From Chamaecrista fasciculata (taxonomy: Eukaryota; Streptophyta; Magnoliopsida; Fabales; Fabaceae): a DNA stretch of 64,000 nt. Every line of letters starts with the position of its first letter. Within the stretch, counting starts at the first letter, position 1. Of the stretch, positions 55,501-64,000 are shown in pieces. The notes under the pieces are model-generated. The model saw nothing but the letters and a program-made list of their open reading frames with translations. It did not search any database and was not told the origin of the DNA. Location: assembly GCA_003254925.1 (NCBI GenBank), contig QANZ01026333.1:48272-112271 (forward strand), read 5' to 3'. The position numbers were made by a program, and so were the translations under genes.

Positions 55501-55870
55501 TGATTCAATCACACATTTAACTGAATAAGTACTTTATTGAATAAAATGGTTGAGGCACAAAGACCTGTACATAATCTGAAAAATTCGAAAGACTAAGCAA
55601 AAGCGTAAAGAGTACGTGATGGTCGTCCATGGGACGACCATACCTGGAGCCTTAGAGGCGTCCTTATTGGAGAGGCGCGAAGTCCTGTACATAATTCGAG
55701 AAATAGTAAATCAACAAACTTGAAGAACAAAAAACTGAAAAAGTAAAAGGCAGAAAGCAAGAAAGGGTGATGGTCGCCCAGGTTGCGACCATGCTCCGAG
55801 CCTTAGAGGCTTTCGTGGTGGTGACAGTCTACCTTGCCATGACCTGTGCAAGGCAGCAATGCGACCATTG
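55498..55870. repeat. Foreign insert in Gypsy pol: two imperfect ~125-bp repeats, each with a hairpin
   Basis: Copies begin near 55559 (AGACCTGTACATAATCTG) and 55681 (AGTCCTGTACATAATTCG), and both end GAGCCTTAGAGGC. Each holds a hairpin: ATGGTCGTCC/GGACGACCAT at 55619-55641 and ATGGTCGC/GCGACCAT at 55770-55792. The piece replaces about 15 codons of pol between TVKEV and RSLDK. Confidence 0.8.
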
Positions 55871-55875
55871 AGGTG

Positions 55876-57813
55876 CTAAACTTCCTTCACCGTCTTTGGT
55901 GACTTCATCTCGAGAATGGCCTTGCATTGTTCTGGATTTGCTTCGATTCCTCTATGAGTGAGGATGAAGCCTAAAACTTTCCCACCATTGACTCCGAAAG
56001 CGCATTTGCTAGGGTTCAGCTTCATTCCATAATGCCTTAGTTGTGTGAAGATTTCTGCCAGATCTTGAAGGTGGGACGCGTCACCCTTTGTCTTGACGAC
56101 CATATCGTCAACATAAACTTCCAAGTTTCGACCTATGTTGTCTTTGAAGAACATGTCCATCATTCTTTGGTAGGTCGCTCTAGCGTTTTTCAGCCCGAAG
56201 GGCATCACGATGTAGCAATAGGTGCCCATCTCAGTAATGAATGAAGTTTTGTCAGCATCCATAGGATCCATCTTGATTTGATTGTAGCCGCTGAAGGCAT
56301 CCAGGAAACTCATGGTGTGGTGACCAGACGTTCCATTCACGAGTTTGTCAATGTTAGGTAGAGGGTACCTATCCTTGGGGCAAGCCTTGTTCAAGTCTGT
56401 GAAGTCTACACACATTCTCCACTTACCGTTGGACTTCTTGACCAGGACTACATTGGAAAGCCAGCTTGGGTACTTAGTTTCCCGAATGAAGCCGGCAGCT
56501 AAAAGTTTCTCTACTTCTTCCTTTATGGTGTCTTGCCTCTCTTGCTTGAATAGTCTTTTCTTTTGGATAACTCCTGGGCGACCATCAGTATTCAGGCGAT
56601 GACAAATCAGTTTTGGATCTATACCAGGCATATCTGCGGGTGACCATGCGAAGATATCTATCGAATTTCTTAGTAATTCGACCATGGCACGCTTAGTTTC
56701 TTCATCCAGTGCTGCATTAATTTGCACGGTTTTTTTTGTTCCGGGGATAAGTTCTACTACCTCTAAGTCACCCATAGGGGTTGGTCTTTGCAGGTCAACT
56801 TCGTCTCGAAAATCTTCAATTTCACATGTCAATACTTCTGCGTTTGGTCGCTCCTTCTCTTCCACAGAAGGAGGAGGTTTTTTAACGGCCCCCAGACTTA
56901 GGGCATAACACTTCCTGGCAGCCTTCTGGTTGGCCCTCACTTGTCCAACCCCTTCTAAGGTTGGGAACTTCATCATTAAGTGTGCGGTGGAGATGACTGC
57001 TCTTGCCGCATTTAGAGAAGGTCGCCCCAGAAGCGCGTTGTACGCTGATGGGGCGTCGACCACTATAAAGGGCATGTTTAAGCTTTTTGTTCTTTCCCTG
57101 TCCTCTCCGAGTGTCATTAGGAGACTGACCTTCCCTAGTGGGGTAATTGCATCGCCAGTGAAACCAGTGAGATTTTCATCGTGTGGCTGCAAGTCTGCCA
57201 TGGTCAGTTTGAGACGATCAAAACAATCTTTAAACAATATGTCAGCGGATGATCCTTGATCCACCAATATTCTTTCCACCGTATAATATTTTATTCGGGC
57301 AGTGATAACCATGGGGTCATCGTATTGTAGGTTGACATCCTGTAGTTCCTGATCAGTGAAGATAATTGGTTCCACCCATTCTTCTTTGCGAGGATTATGG
57401 TAGTCCAATTTAAGGACCGAACGCGAAACCCTACTTCGTTTGTGTGGGCGGCCAACATTATCTTTCTCGACTCCTCTTGAAATAACATGGATTACCCCAA
57501 TTGGTGGGGTATCTTTTTGGGTTCGTCTCCCTTCCATGTCGTCTGGTCGCGGCTTTTTCCTGTCATCGTGGCGAGGTTTATCTCGATCGTCTCTCCCCCT
57601 AGTCCTGTTATCCTTCCTAATGAACTTGGACGGCAAGCGTCCTCTTTGGATTAGATCCTCAATGTCGTCTTTGAGTGCGATGCACTCATCAGTGGTGTAC
57701 CCCTCGTCCCTGTGGTATCTGCACCACTTAGTGGTATCCACGGTCCTTCCCGGCCTCCTTGGTCGTGGCTCCTTCTTTGGCAGTAGATTAGAGTCCTTGA
57801 TTTCTTCAAACAC
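55876..57813 (-). pseudogene. Gypsy (Tat-type) protease and reverse transcriptase
   Basis: A 645-codon open frame. The order is a zinc-finger-like CRYHRDEGYTTDECIALKDD, protease (RILVDQGSSADILF, where relatives have DGGS or DTGS), a linker, and RT (YPSWLSNVVLVKKSNGKWR, CVDFTDLNKACPKD, FLDAFSGYNQIKM, YCYIVMPFGLKNARATYQRM, then the catalytic EVYVDDMVVK). It ends at LEMKSPKTVKEV, where the foreign insert begins. Its start is not a true initiation codon; the frame continues from gag. Confidence 0.92.
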
Positions 57814-59152
57814 TTGTGTTTGGATGACAATCAGGATAGTGTATACCTGATGGCGACCGCGTGGAGGGGCAGGCGATCTTGGCCTGCCTCGGGTATCTCT
57901 CTCACCACATTGGTAGTCCCGTCGCCTGCTGGAGTTACCCTGCCCATCCTTCTTATTGTCTCACACTGGATCTGCAAAACATCTCCTCTGAGTATGGTCT
58001 AAGTCTTCCTTCATGATGAACTCCTCAATTCGAGCTAGGAGACTGCCCAAATCTTTTGGAGGAAGATATTGGAGCTCCCTTTGAGGATGACATGGTTTTA
58101 ATCCGACCAGGAAGTTATGGACGACAATCTACTCGTCTAAGTCCTTGATGGTTATCAGGAATTTATTGAATCTTGCAAGGAAATTCCTCAAGGACTCCCC
58201 TTTTTCTTGCCTTAGGTCTGAGTACCGCCATGGGTTGCTTGTAGACTCTGCTTGAAGCGAAGCGTTTCAAGAAGAATTCCTCCAGATCTTTGAAGGAGTG
58301 GACAGATCTTGATGGGAGCTTGCCGAACCAATCTAGAGCTGGTCCCTGTAAAGTCCTTGGGAACAACTTGCATCGTTGCGGGTCCCCTAAGTTTGATATC
58401 TGCATGGCAGCCTTGAAACTCCTAAGGTGATCCTCTGGATCTTTTTCTCCATTGTAATGGCCTAGCTTGTAGGGCATCTTATAGTTATGATCCATTGGTG
58501 CTACCTGTATATGAGGCGCCAGGCACCCATCTGCTGGGGCTACTACCCCAGTTTGTCCGGCTGTTGGGACAGTTGGCTGCATCGGATTGTACCACCCAGT
58601 GGGTACTGTTTTTGGGGCACCCAGCGGGGGGTACATGGGGTAACAGACATATCCATAATAGGGGCCTTGGGGAGCCCATCCATAGCAAGCATACTGCTGC
58701 TGATTCATGACATTGGAAGGACCAGATGCTTCCATCTCTAGTGGTGCCGGAACCTGATTTGGCTTTTCCGGGTTAGTGGCTTTAGTTTTTTCGTTATTCA
58801 CGGGAGTATCCAGGTCTACAACCATTGCTTTTCCTTTATCTTGGGCTGGAGGGACGTTTTTTCCAGCCAAGAAATCCTGGAATTGTTGCTGTAGAGTGGC
58901 GGTATTAATTCCCACAGAAGCTTTGAAAGCTGCGAAGAAGTCCTCTTGTGTAGGAGCAGGGACTCGGCTTGCGTTTGGTGGAGGAGGTCGCCTCGCTGCA
59001 CTATTCGGATCAAGAATCACAGGAGGAATCTGGGGAGGTGGTGTGGCCGCTTCAGGGATGTTAGCAAAGTTTGGAGCATTGGCTCCGCCGGGCTGGTTGA
59101 CAGAAACTCCAGGAGTAGCTTCCATTTGGTTCTCGTTAAGAGATTCGTCCAT
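57814..59152 (-). pseudogene. Gypsy gag, broken
   Basis: Starts MDESLNENQMEATPGVSV. A Pro-rich region is followed by the gag core (YNGEKDPEDHLRSFKAAMQI, RTLQGPALDWFGKLPS, FKDLEEFFLKRFASSR). A frameshift near 58200 shifts into FLARFNKFLITIKDLDE, followed by a TAG, then NFLVGLKPCHPQRELQYLP, and a TGA after CFADPV near 57960. The rest runs into the pol frame. Confidence 0.88.
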
Positions 59153-59788
59153 GACTTTGCTGGTTCAGTGAGGAATTCTGGTGACGATTTCCTGCAAAAC
59201 AAAGAACAGGGGGGCTAGCCCGCGATTCTCCTCTGATGCCTAAGTTAGTAAACTGTATTTGAGAGCAATCAGTCTAGACTGAGTAAAGTGCGTTACTTGG
59301 AATGAGCCTGCCTAAACCCTTTTATAGTGTGGGCGGCCATAAGCAGGTCTGATATTTGGTGGATTCCGTTTTCCCTTGATTATAGGAGAATCTTTTTAAT
59401 ATTGATGCCACCGTGAAGATACCTCTTGGAGATATCTTAGGCAAATCTTAACCGAATTCATTAATTTTCGGAGGAAAGAAAGCGTGGGTGACTCACTTTC
59501 CTGCGTAGGATATGATAAGTTAGTTATTCGAGGCGTCGTTCCTGAGGTGGGACATGGTCTGACAGCCATGCCCTAAAGTTTGGGTAGGCCATGTCCATGT
59601 GGGGCATGGTCTAGCGGCCATGCCCTTAATTATTGGGGCATGGTCGCTAGGCCATGCCCCTTTAATATTGGTATGGCCGCTAGCCATGCCCCATAATGGG
59701 ACAAAGCCTAGCGGCCATGTCCCATTTTGGGTATGTTTGTCCTTGTTTAGGGTATGCTTCCGTTGTTATATTACTACTAATTATATTT
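59153..59788 (-). repeat. Leader and probable 5' LTR of the Gypsy element, with a hairpin array
   Basis: Bases 59548-59735 hold five tandem near-palindromes of the type GGGGCATGGTC..GGCCATGCCC. I could not fix the LTR ends, because no second LTR remains. The right limit is set by the target duplication of the giant foldback element. Confidence 0.55.
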
Positions 59789-60074
59789 GAGTAAAATAAC
59801 TTCCCGGTCCCTGATTTTTGCACTCGCTGACAGATAGGTCCCTGAATTTTACCCATTGTACTAGCCGGTCCCCGAAATTTGCAAACGCCTAACTAATTGG
59901 TCCCTCCGTCATATTGGCGTTACAAAAATGCTGACGTGGCCATAACGGACGCTGATGTGTCCCATTATGCGCTGACGTGTCCCGTTATCGTCACGTCAGC
60001 ACCGTTATATTCCCAAAAAAAAAAGTTGCCACGTCATAAAATAGTGACACATAAGCATTTTCTCATTGCACTTA

Positions 60075-61370
60075 TAGGTCCCTGACCCATTTTTATCCCA
60101 TTATTCTCAATTCTTATTCTCAATTCTCCCTCTTCTTCATCATCTTCATTCATTTTAGTCCCAAATCCTCAAAATAAAATTGTAAAGTGTCCTAAAACTC
60201 ATTCAAACATTCCAATTTAGTCCTTAAAAATATTAAAAACCCTAAACCCTAAAAAAAGTCTAAGTTCGACAATTAGGTCCTTGACCCATTTTTATTTCAT
60301 TCTTCTGAATTCCCTCTTTTTTCATCATCTTCATTCATTTTAGTCCCAAATCCGCAAAATAAAATTGTAAAATGTCCCAAAACTCTTTCAAACATTCCAA
60401 TTTAATCCTTAAAAATATTAAAAATCATAAACCCTAAACCTTAAAACCCAAAACCCAAAACCCTAAAAAAAAAGTCTAAGTTCAACAATTAGATCCTTGA
60501 CGCATTTTTATTTCATTATTCTCAATTCCCCTTTTTTCATCATCTCCATTCATTTTAGTCTCAAATCTTCAAAATAAAATTGTAAAGTGTCCCAAAACTC
60601 TTTCAAACATTCCAATTTAGTCCTTAAAAATATTAAAAACCCTAAACCCTAAAAAAAGTCTAAGTTCAACGATTAGGTCCTTGATCCATTTTTATTTCAT
60701 TCTTCTGAATTCCCCCTTTTTTCATCATCTTCATTCATTTTAGTCCCAAATCCTCAAAATAAAATTGTAAAGTGTCCCAAAACTCTTTCAAACATTCCAA
60801 TTTAATCCTTAAAAATATTAAAAATCATAAACCCTAAACCTTAAAACCCAAAACCCTAAAAAAAAGTCTAAGTTCAATAATTAGGTCCTTGACCCATTTT
60901 TTTTCTATTATTCTGAATTCCCCCTTTTTTCATCATTTTCATTCATTTTAGTCCCAAATCCTCAAAATAAAATTGTAAAGTGTCTCAAAACTCTTTCAAG
61001 CATTCCAATTTAGTCCTTAAAAATATTAATAACCCTAAATCATAACTCATAAGCCTTAATAACCCAAGCCCTAAACCCTAAACCCTAAACCCTAAAAAAG
61101 TCTAAGTTCAACAATTAGGTCCTTGACCAATTTTTATTCCATTATTCTCAGTTCCCTCTTTTTTTCATCATCTTCATTCATTTTAGTCCCAAATCTTCAA
61201 AACAAAATTGTAAAGTGTTCCAAAACTCTTCTAAACATTCCAATTTAGTCCTTAAAAATATTAAAAATCATAAATCCTAAAATCCTAAACCCTAAACCCT
61301 AAACCCTAAAATCCTATACCCTAATACTTAAAATTCTTTTAAATCTTCTTCATCTTCCCAATTTTTTTTT
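60075..61370 (+). repeat. Tandem ~200-bp modules in the left arm of the giant element
   Basis: Each module has TTAGGTCCTTGACCCATTTT, then TTCATTCATTTTAGTCCCAA, AAATTGTAAAGTGTCCCAAA, CATTCCAATTTAGTCCTTAA, and a CCCTAAA-rich end. Anchor copies are near 60140, 60325, 60541, 60726, 60937 and 61166. Complementary copies at 62350, 62567 and 62752 form the right arm. Confidence 0.9.
61069..61310 (+). repeat. Telomere-type CCCTAAA runs inside the giant element
   Basis: Four perfect CCCTAAA units at 61069-61096 and three at 61290-61310, with single units in the other modules. This is the plant (Arabidopsis-type) telomere word. Confidence 0.9.
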
Positions 61371-61395
61371 TAAGTTTCATCTTCATCTTCCCAGA

Positions 61396-61821
61396 TTGAA
61401 AAAAAAAATTAATCTTCCTGATTCAGCCACTTTGGTTCCTGATTTCTCACCCACCACTAATTTCTCTCCCTTCATGTTTGTTCTAGAATCTGGGAGTGAT
61501 ACTTCCAGAGAGAGTGTTCCAGAAAGAGAGAAAAATGTCGTTGGGAGGACCATCTCCGATTCAACATCGTCTCCAAAGACGAATTCTAGATCTCCGATTT
61601 CCTCAAGCGCTATGGCTGGAACATCTCTGATTTCCGCATCGTCGCCTAAAGGTCTCACCATCGACATTGAAAAAGTGCTGCACGAGCTCGATTTGCTTCC
61701 GGCAAAGGTCATCAAGAGCGCCACCGTAACCGTCATCGCTGAGCAAGATGGCGACAGTCGGGTGATCCCCAAGAATGGCGCTCTCGAGACGCAAAGATGG
61801 GGTTTCTTTGAACAAAAATGA
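61396..61821 (+). other. Open reading frame in the centre of the giant element (unrecognised)
   Basis: 141 codons, starting with several Lys (MKKKINLPDSATLVPDFS) and ending LETQRWGFFEQK. Ser/Thr-rich in the middle. GC content is visibly higher than the arms, as expected for captured coding DNA. The minus strand is also open across it (61383-61772 and 61603-61857), so the true strand is unclear. I recognise no domain. It may be a captured host gene fragment rather than a gene. Confidence 0.3.
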
Positions 61822-63121
61822 TAGTGAAAAATGAGAAGAAGAGTGAGAGATCATCAATAATATGATTTTAAATATTTTCTGTCATGAAAGTGAAGGAGAG
61901 AAAGAAATGGAGGAAAGTTTAAAGAAGGCACAGATGAAGAGGCCAAAATAGAGGAAGGTGATGATGATGATGATGATAGATTTGTTATTGTTATGTGCTT
62001 GGATCTCAACTTTGATTTTTCATATTTCTTCCTCTGGTGCTCTTTCGACTTGTTCCTCATTGATTTGAGAAATTGAAGTTACAGAGTTTAGTTGAAGGTC
62101 TGAGGGACCTATTTGATAAAGAAGATTTAGTTTATGGGTTAGGTTGTGATTAAAACGGAACCTAAATGAAGAAATTCTGAGAAATATGGTATTTTTTTGT
62201 GAAACCAAAATCATAGGGACCTAATTGTACAACTCTGATTTTTTTTAAGGTTTGACGGTTTTAGGTTTTAAGGTTTTTTATATTTTTAAGGACTAAATTG
62301 AAGTGTTTGGAAGAGTTTTGGGACACTTTACAATTTTATTTTGAAGATTTGGGACTAAAATGAATGAAGATGATGAAAAAAGGGGTATTGAGAATAATGG
62401 AATAAAAATGCGTCAAGGATCTAATTGTTGAACTTAGACTTTTTTTTTAGGGTTTTGGGTTTTGGGTTTTAAGGTTTAGGGTATATGATTTTTAATATTT
62501 TTAAGGATTAAATTGGAATGTTTGAAAGAGTTTTGCGACACTTTACAATTTTATTTTGAGGATTTGGGACTAAAATGAATGAAGATGATGAAAAAAGGGG
62601 GAATTCAGAAGAATGAAATAAAAAAGGGTCAAGGACCTAATTGTTGAACTTAGACTTTTTTTAGGGTTTAGGGTTTTTAATATTTTTAAGGACTAAATTG
62701 GAATGTTTGAAAAAGTTTTGGGACACTTTACAATTTTATTTTTAGGATTTGAGACTAAAATGAATGAAGATGATGAAGAAGAGGGAGAATTGAGAATAAT
62801 GGGATAAAAATGGGTCAGGGACCTATAAGTGCAATGAGAAAATGTTTATGTGTCACTATTTTATGACGTGACAACTTTTTTTTTTTGGAATATAACAGTG
62901 CTGACGTGGCTATAACGGGACACGTCAGCGCATAACGGGACACATCAACGTCCGTTATGGCCAGGTCAGCATTTTTGTAACGCCAATATGACGGAAGGAC
63001 CAATTAGTTAGGCGTTTGCAAATTTCGGGGACCGGCTAGTACAATGGGTAAAATTCAGGGACCTATCTGTCAGCGAGTGCAAAAGTCAAGGACCGGGAAG
63101 TTATTTTACTCAATTATATTT

Positions 63122-63225
63122 CTGAGATAGATAGAACACTCTTTAGTAAACCAACCATGTAAATAACATGTTTAAAAGAGCAACATTTATTAATCGTAAA
63201 AGAGATAGACTCCAGGAATACCAAC
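63122..63225 (-). repeat. Fragment of the Athila-like LTR
   Basis: AATCGTAAAAGAGATAGACT and CCAGGAATACCAAC match 44900-45010 and 51090-51200. Both the giant foldback element and the next Copia LTR appear to have inserted in or next to this LTR copy. Confidence 0.75.
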
Positions 63226-64000
63226 TGTTGGAGATTGTGCCCTAGGGCCAATCATTTCATAGATATGTTGTGAACATATCAATTAATTTATGGAGATAAA
63301 TTAATGGTTATCATATTATTAGCATGTTTACTATGATAACAGTCCTTGATTAATTATGAGATAATTAATCTAAATCTGTCCCTGGTCGCTCATTCAAGTG
63401 GGAACTTGAAATGAACTAAGACCAGCATGACCTCGGTGCATAGGGATGCACGCACTAGATGCTGGAACGAGAGTCATGGTGCAATTACGTAAAGGGTTAC
63501 GAGTTGCTGGACTGACCCGGAGAGTCCTGCATGGGTTTAGTCATCAGCTTGCCTCTCTTTTACGCCTGTCACGACGCCTTAGACCTGAGGTCATCATTAT
63601 TCCGGCGTTGCAGTTGTCAGACTTTGGCTTAGTCTAACGTTGCCCGTAGCAGGGTAGCCATAAGGGCTAAGTACGGGTTTGGTTGATTGCCCTTGCTGAG
63701 GAATGTGGATTGGCCAAAATGAGATTTTGTTCCCCATTAAATTGGGAGATTTCTTACTGGCGCCCTCGATGAGTCTGTCCAAGGAATGTGTGGCCACACT
63801 GGAAATTGGGACTTACTCAAGGAATCGAGAAAGTAAAGGTTTGGATCATGGATGACTTTCCCGTGCCTGATCCATAACCAAGATATCGCAGAACAATAGG
63901 GTCGGTGTCAAGGAGGTACGAAGGTTAAAATCAGTTTTGGTAACAAACGATTACTTACGTATTTTGGGTAGTCGCGATGGCTTGCTAGAGTCCGCTCACG
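63226..64000 (+). mobile_element. Copia-family LTR, start only (runs off the window)
   Basis: TGTTGGAGATTGTGCCCTAG at the start. It aligns with the start of the LTRs at 16277 and 32949 and with the complement of 12235-14360 and 52092-54135. The conserved GTCCTGCATGGGTTTAG is at about 63525-63541. The left flank CCAAC would be the target duplication, and the right one is outside. Confidence 0.88.

Larger units (their letters stand above)
54905..59788 (-). mobile_element. Ty3/Gypsy (Tat-type) LTR retrotransposon, degenerate and 3'-truncated
   Basis: Gag, protease and RT lie on the minus strand from right to left. RNase H is cut at 54905, and integrase and 3' LTR are missing. The leader and probable 5' LTR lie right of 59153. 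A ~370-bp foreign stretch replaces part of pol at 55498-55870. Lineage signs are the CRYHRD..YTTDEC zinc-finger-like motif and the LVDQGSSADIL protease. Confidence 0.85.
59789..63111. mobile_element. Giant foldback element (GAGTAAA / GGTCCC type), 3.3 kb, perfect 10-bp TSD
   Basis: Termini GAGTAAAATAACTTCCCGG and CCGGGAAGTTATTTTACTC. AATTATATTT lies at 59779-59788 and 63112-63121. The outer ~300 bp of each arm is a long inverted repeat (GGTCCCTGAATTTTACCC, TTGGTCCCTCCGTCATATT). Inside, a ~200-bp module is repeated about six times on the left (60140-61310) and three times on the right (62230-62820). A unique centre (about 61380-62220) follows. No transposase was recognised. It shares its end type with the 277-bp element at 20018. 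Confidence 0.92.

Noticed and set aside
55876-57813. Possible endogenous pararetrovirus
   Set aside because: Gene order, the protease motif, the gag upstream and the LTR-retrotransposon context fit Ty3/Gypsy (Tat type). No viral movement or coat domain was seen.
53558-63797. Related ORFs at 53558-53758 and 63597-63797 and others within LTRs
   Set aside because: Inside Copia-family LTRs, with no start, length or frame conservation.
1-64000. CRISPR array, bacterial operon or phage features
   Set aside because: No regularly spaced direct repeats with unique spacers; all signals are those of a plant nuclear genome.

Overview
This is nuclear DNA from a flowering plant, most likely a eudicot. The evidence is intron-rich genes with GT-AG splice sites, a plant Shaker-type potassium channel, a plant U-box E3 ligase, Copia and Gypsy LTR retrotransposons primed by plant initiator-Met and Asp tRNAs, CCCTAAA telomere-type repeats, and an insert of plastid and probably mitochondrial DNA. 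The sequence is AT-rich and gene-poor: I support three host genes in 64 kb, and almost everything else is repeats. Ns occur as three sized gaps (16948-17014, 27811-27878, 41347-41431) and as single-base joins at 33098, 37327 and 50640.

Layout. 1-5.1 kb: the last seven exons (+) of an outward-rectifier type K+ channel (SKOR/GORK class), with foldback elements in several introns. 5.4-15.1 kb: a nest made of an old foldback element broken by a gag-less Copia element (5521-9693) and by an internally deleted second Copia element (9909-14360, TSD AAAAC). 15.5-18.6 kb: a 5'-inverted LINE broken by a solo LTR (TSD CTTTC). 20.5-24.0 kb: an intact four-exon gene (+) for a short BAP31-like ER membrane protein. 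About 25.3-27.7 kb: a scrambled organelle DNA insert (rbcL, ndhC, ndhG, LSU rRNA, trnY, rbcL again). 30.4-37.3 kb: LTR remnants and a segmental duplication that includes a dead U-box gene copy. 39.8-41.1 kb: the apparently functional intronless U-box gene (-). 44.0-51.6 kb: an Athila-like, gag-only LTR element with two LTRs. 52.1-54.1 kb: another solo LTR (TSD GGAAC) splitting a decayed transposon-related gene. 54.9-59.8 kb: a degenerate Tat-type Gypsy element (-). 59.8-63.1 kb: a 3.3-kb giant foldback element. 63.2 kb to the end: the Copia LTR family again, running off the window.

The most notable signal is a set of foldback elements without a visible transposase. Their arms are built from repeated 20-35 bp (or about 200 bp) modules such as TTTGGTACCCTG or ATTGGTCCCTG. 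Seven copies have clean or near-clean 9-10 bp target-site duplications, and for one a paralogous empty site is present in the window. They look like non-autonomous Mutator-like elements of several sequence families with one architecture. The host genes show no operon-like relationship to each other; the repeats record a relative order of insertions, given in the entries.
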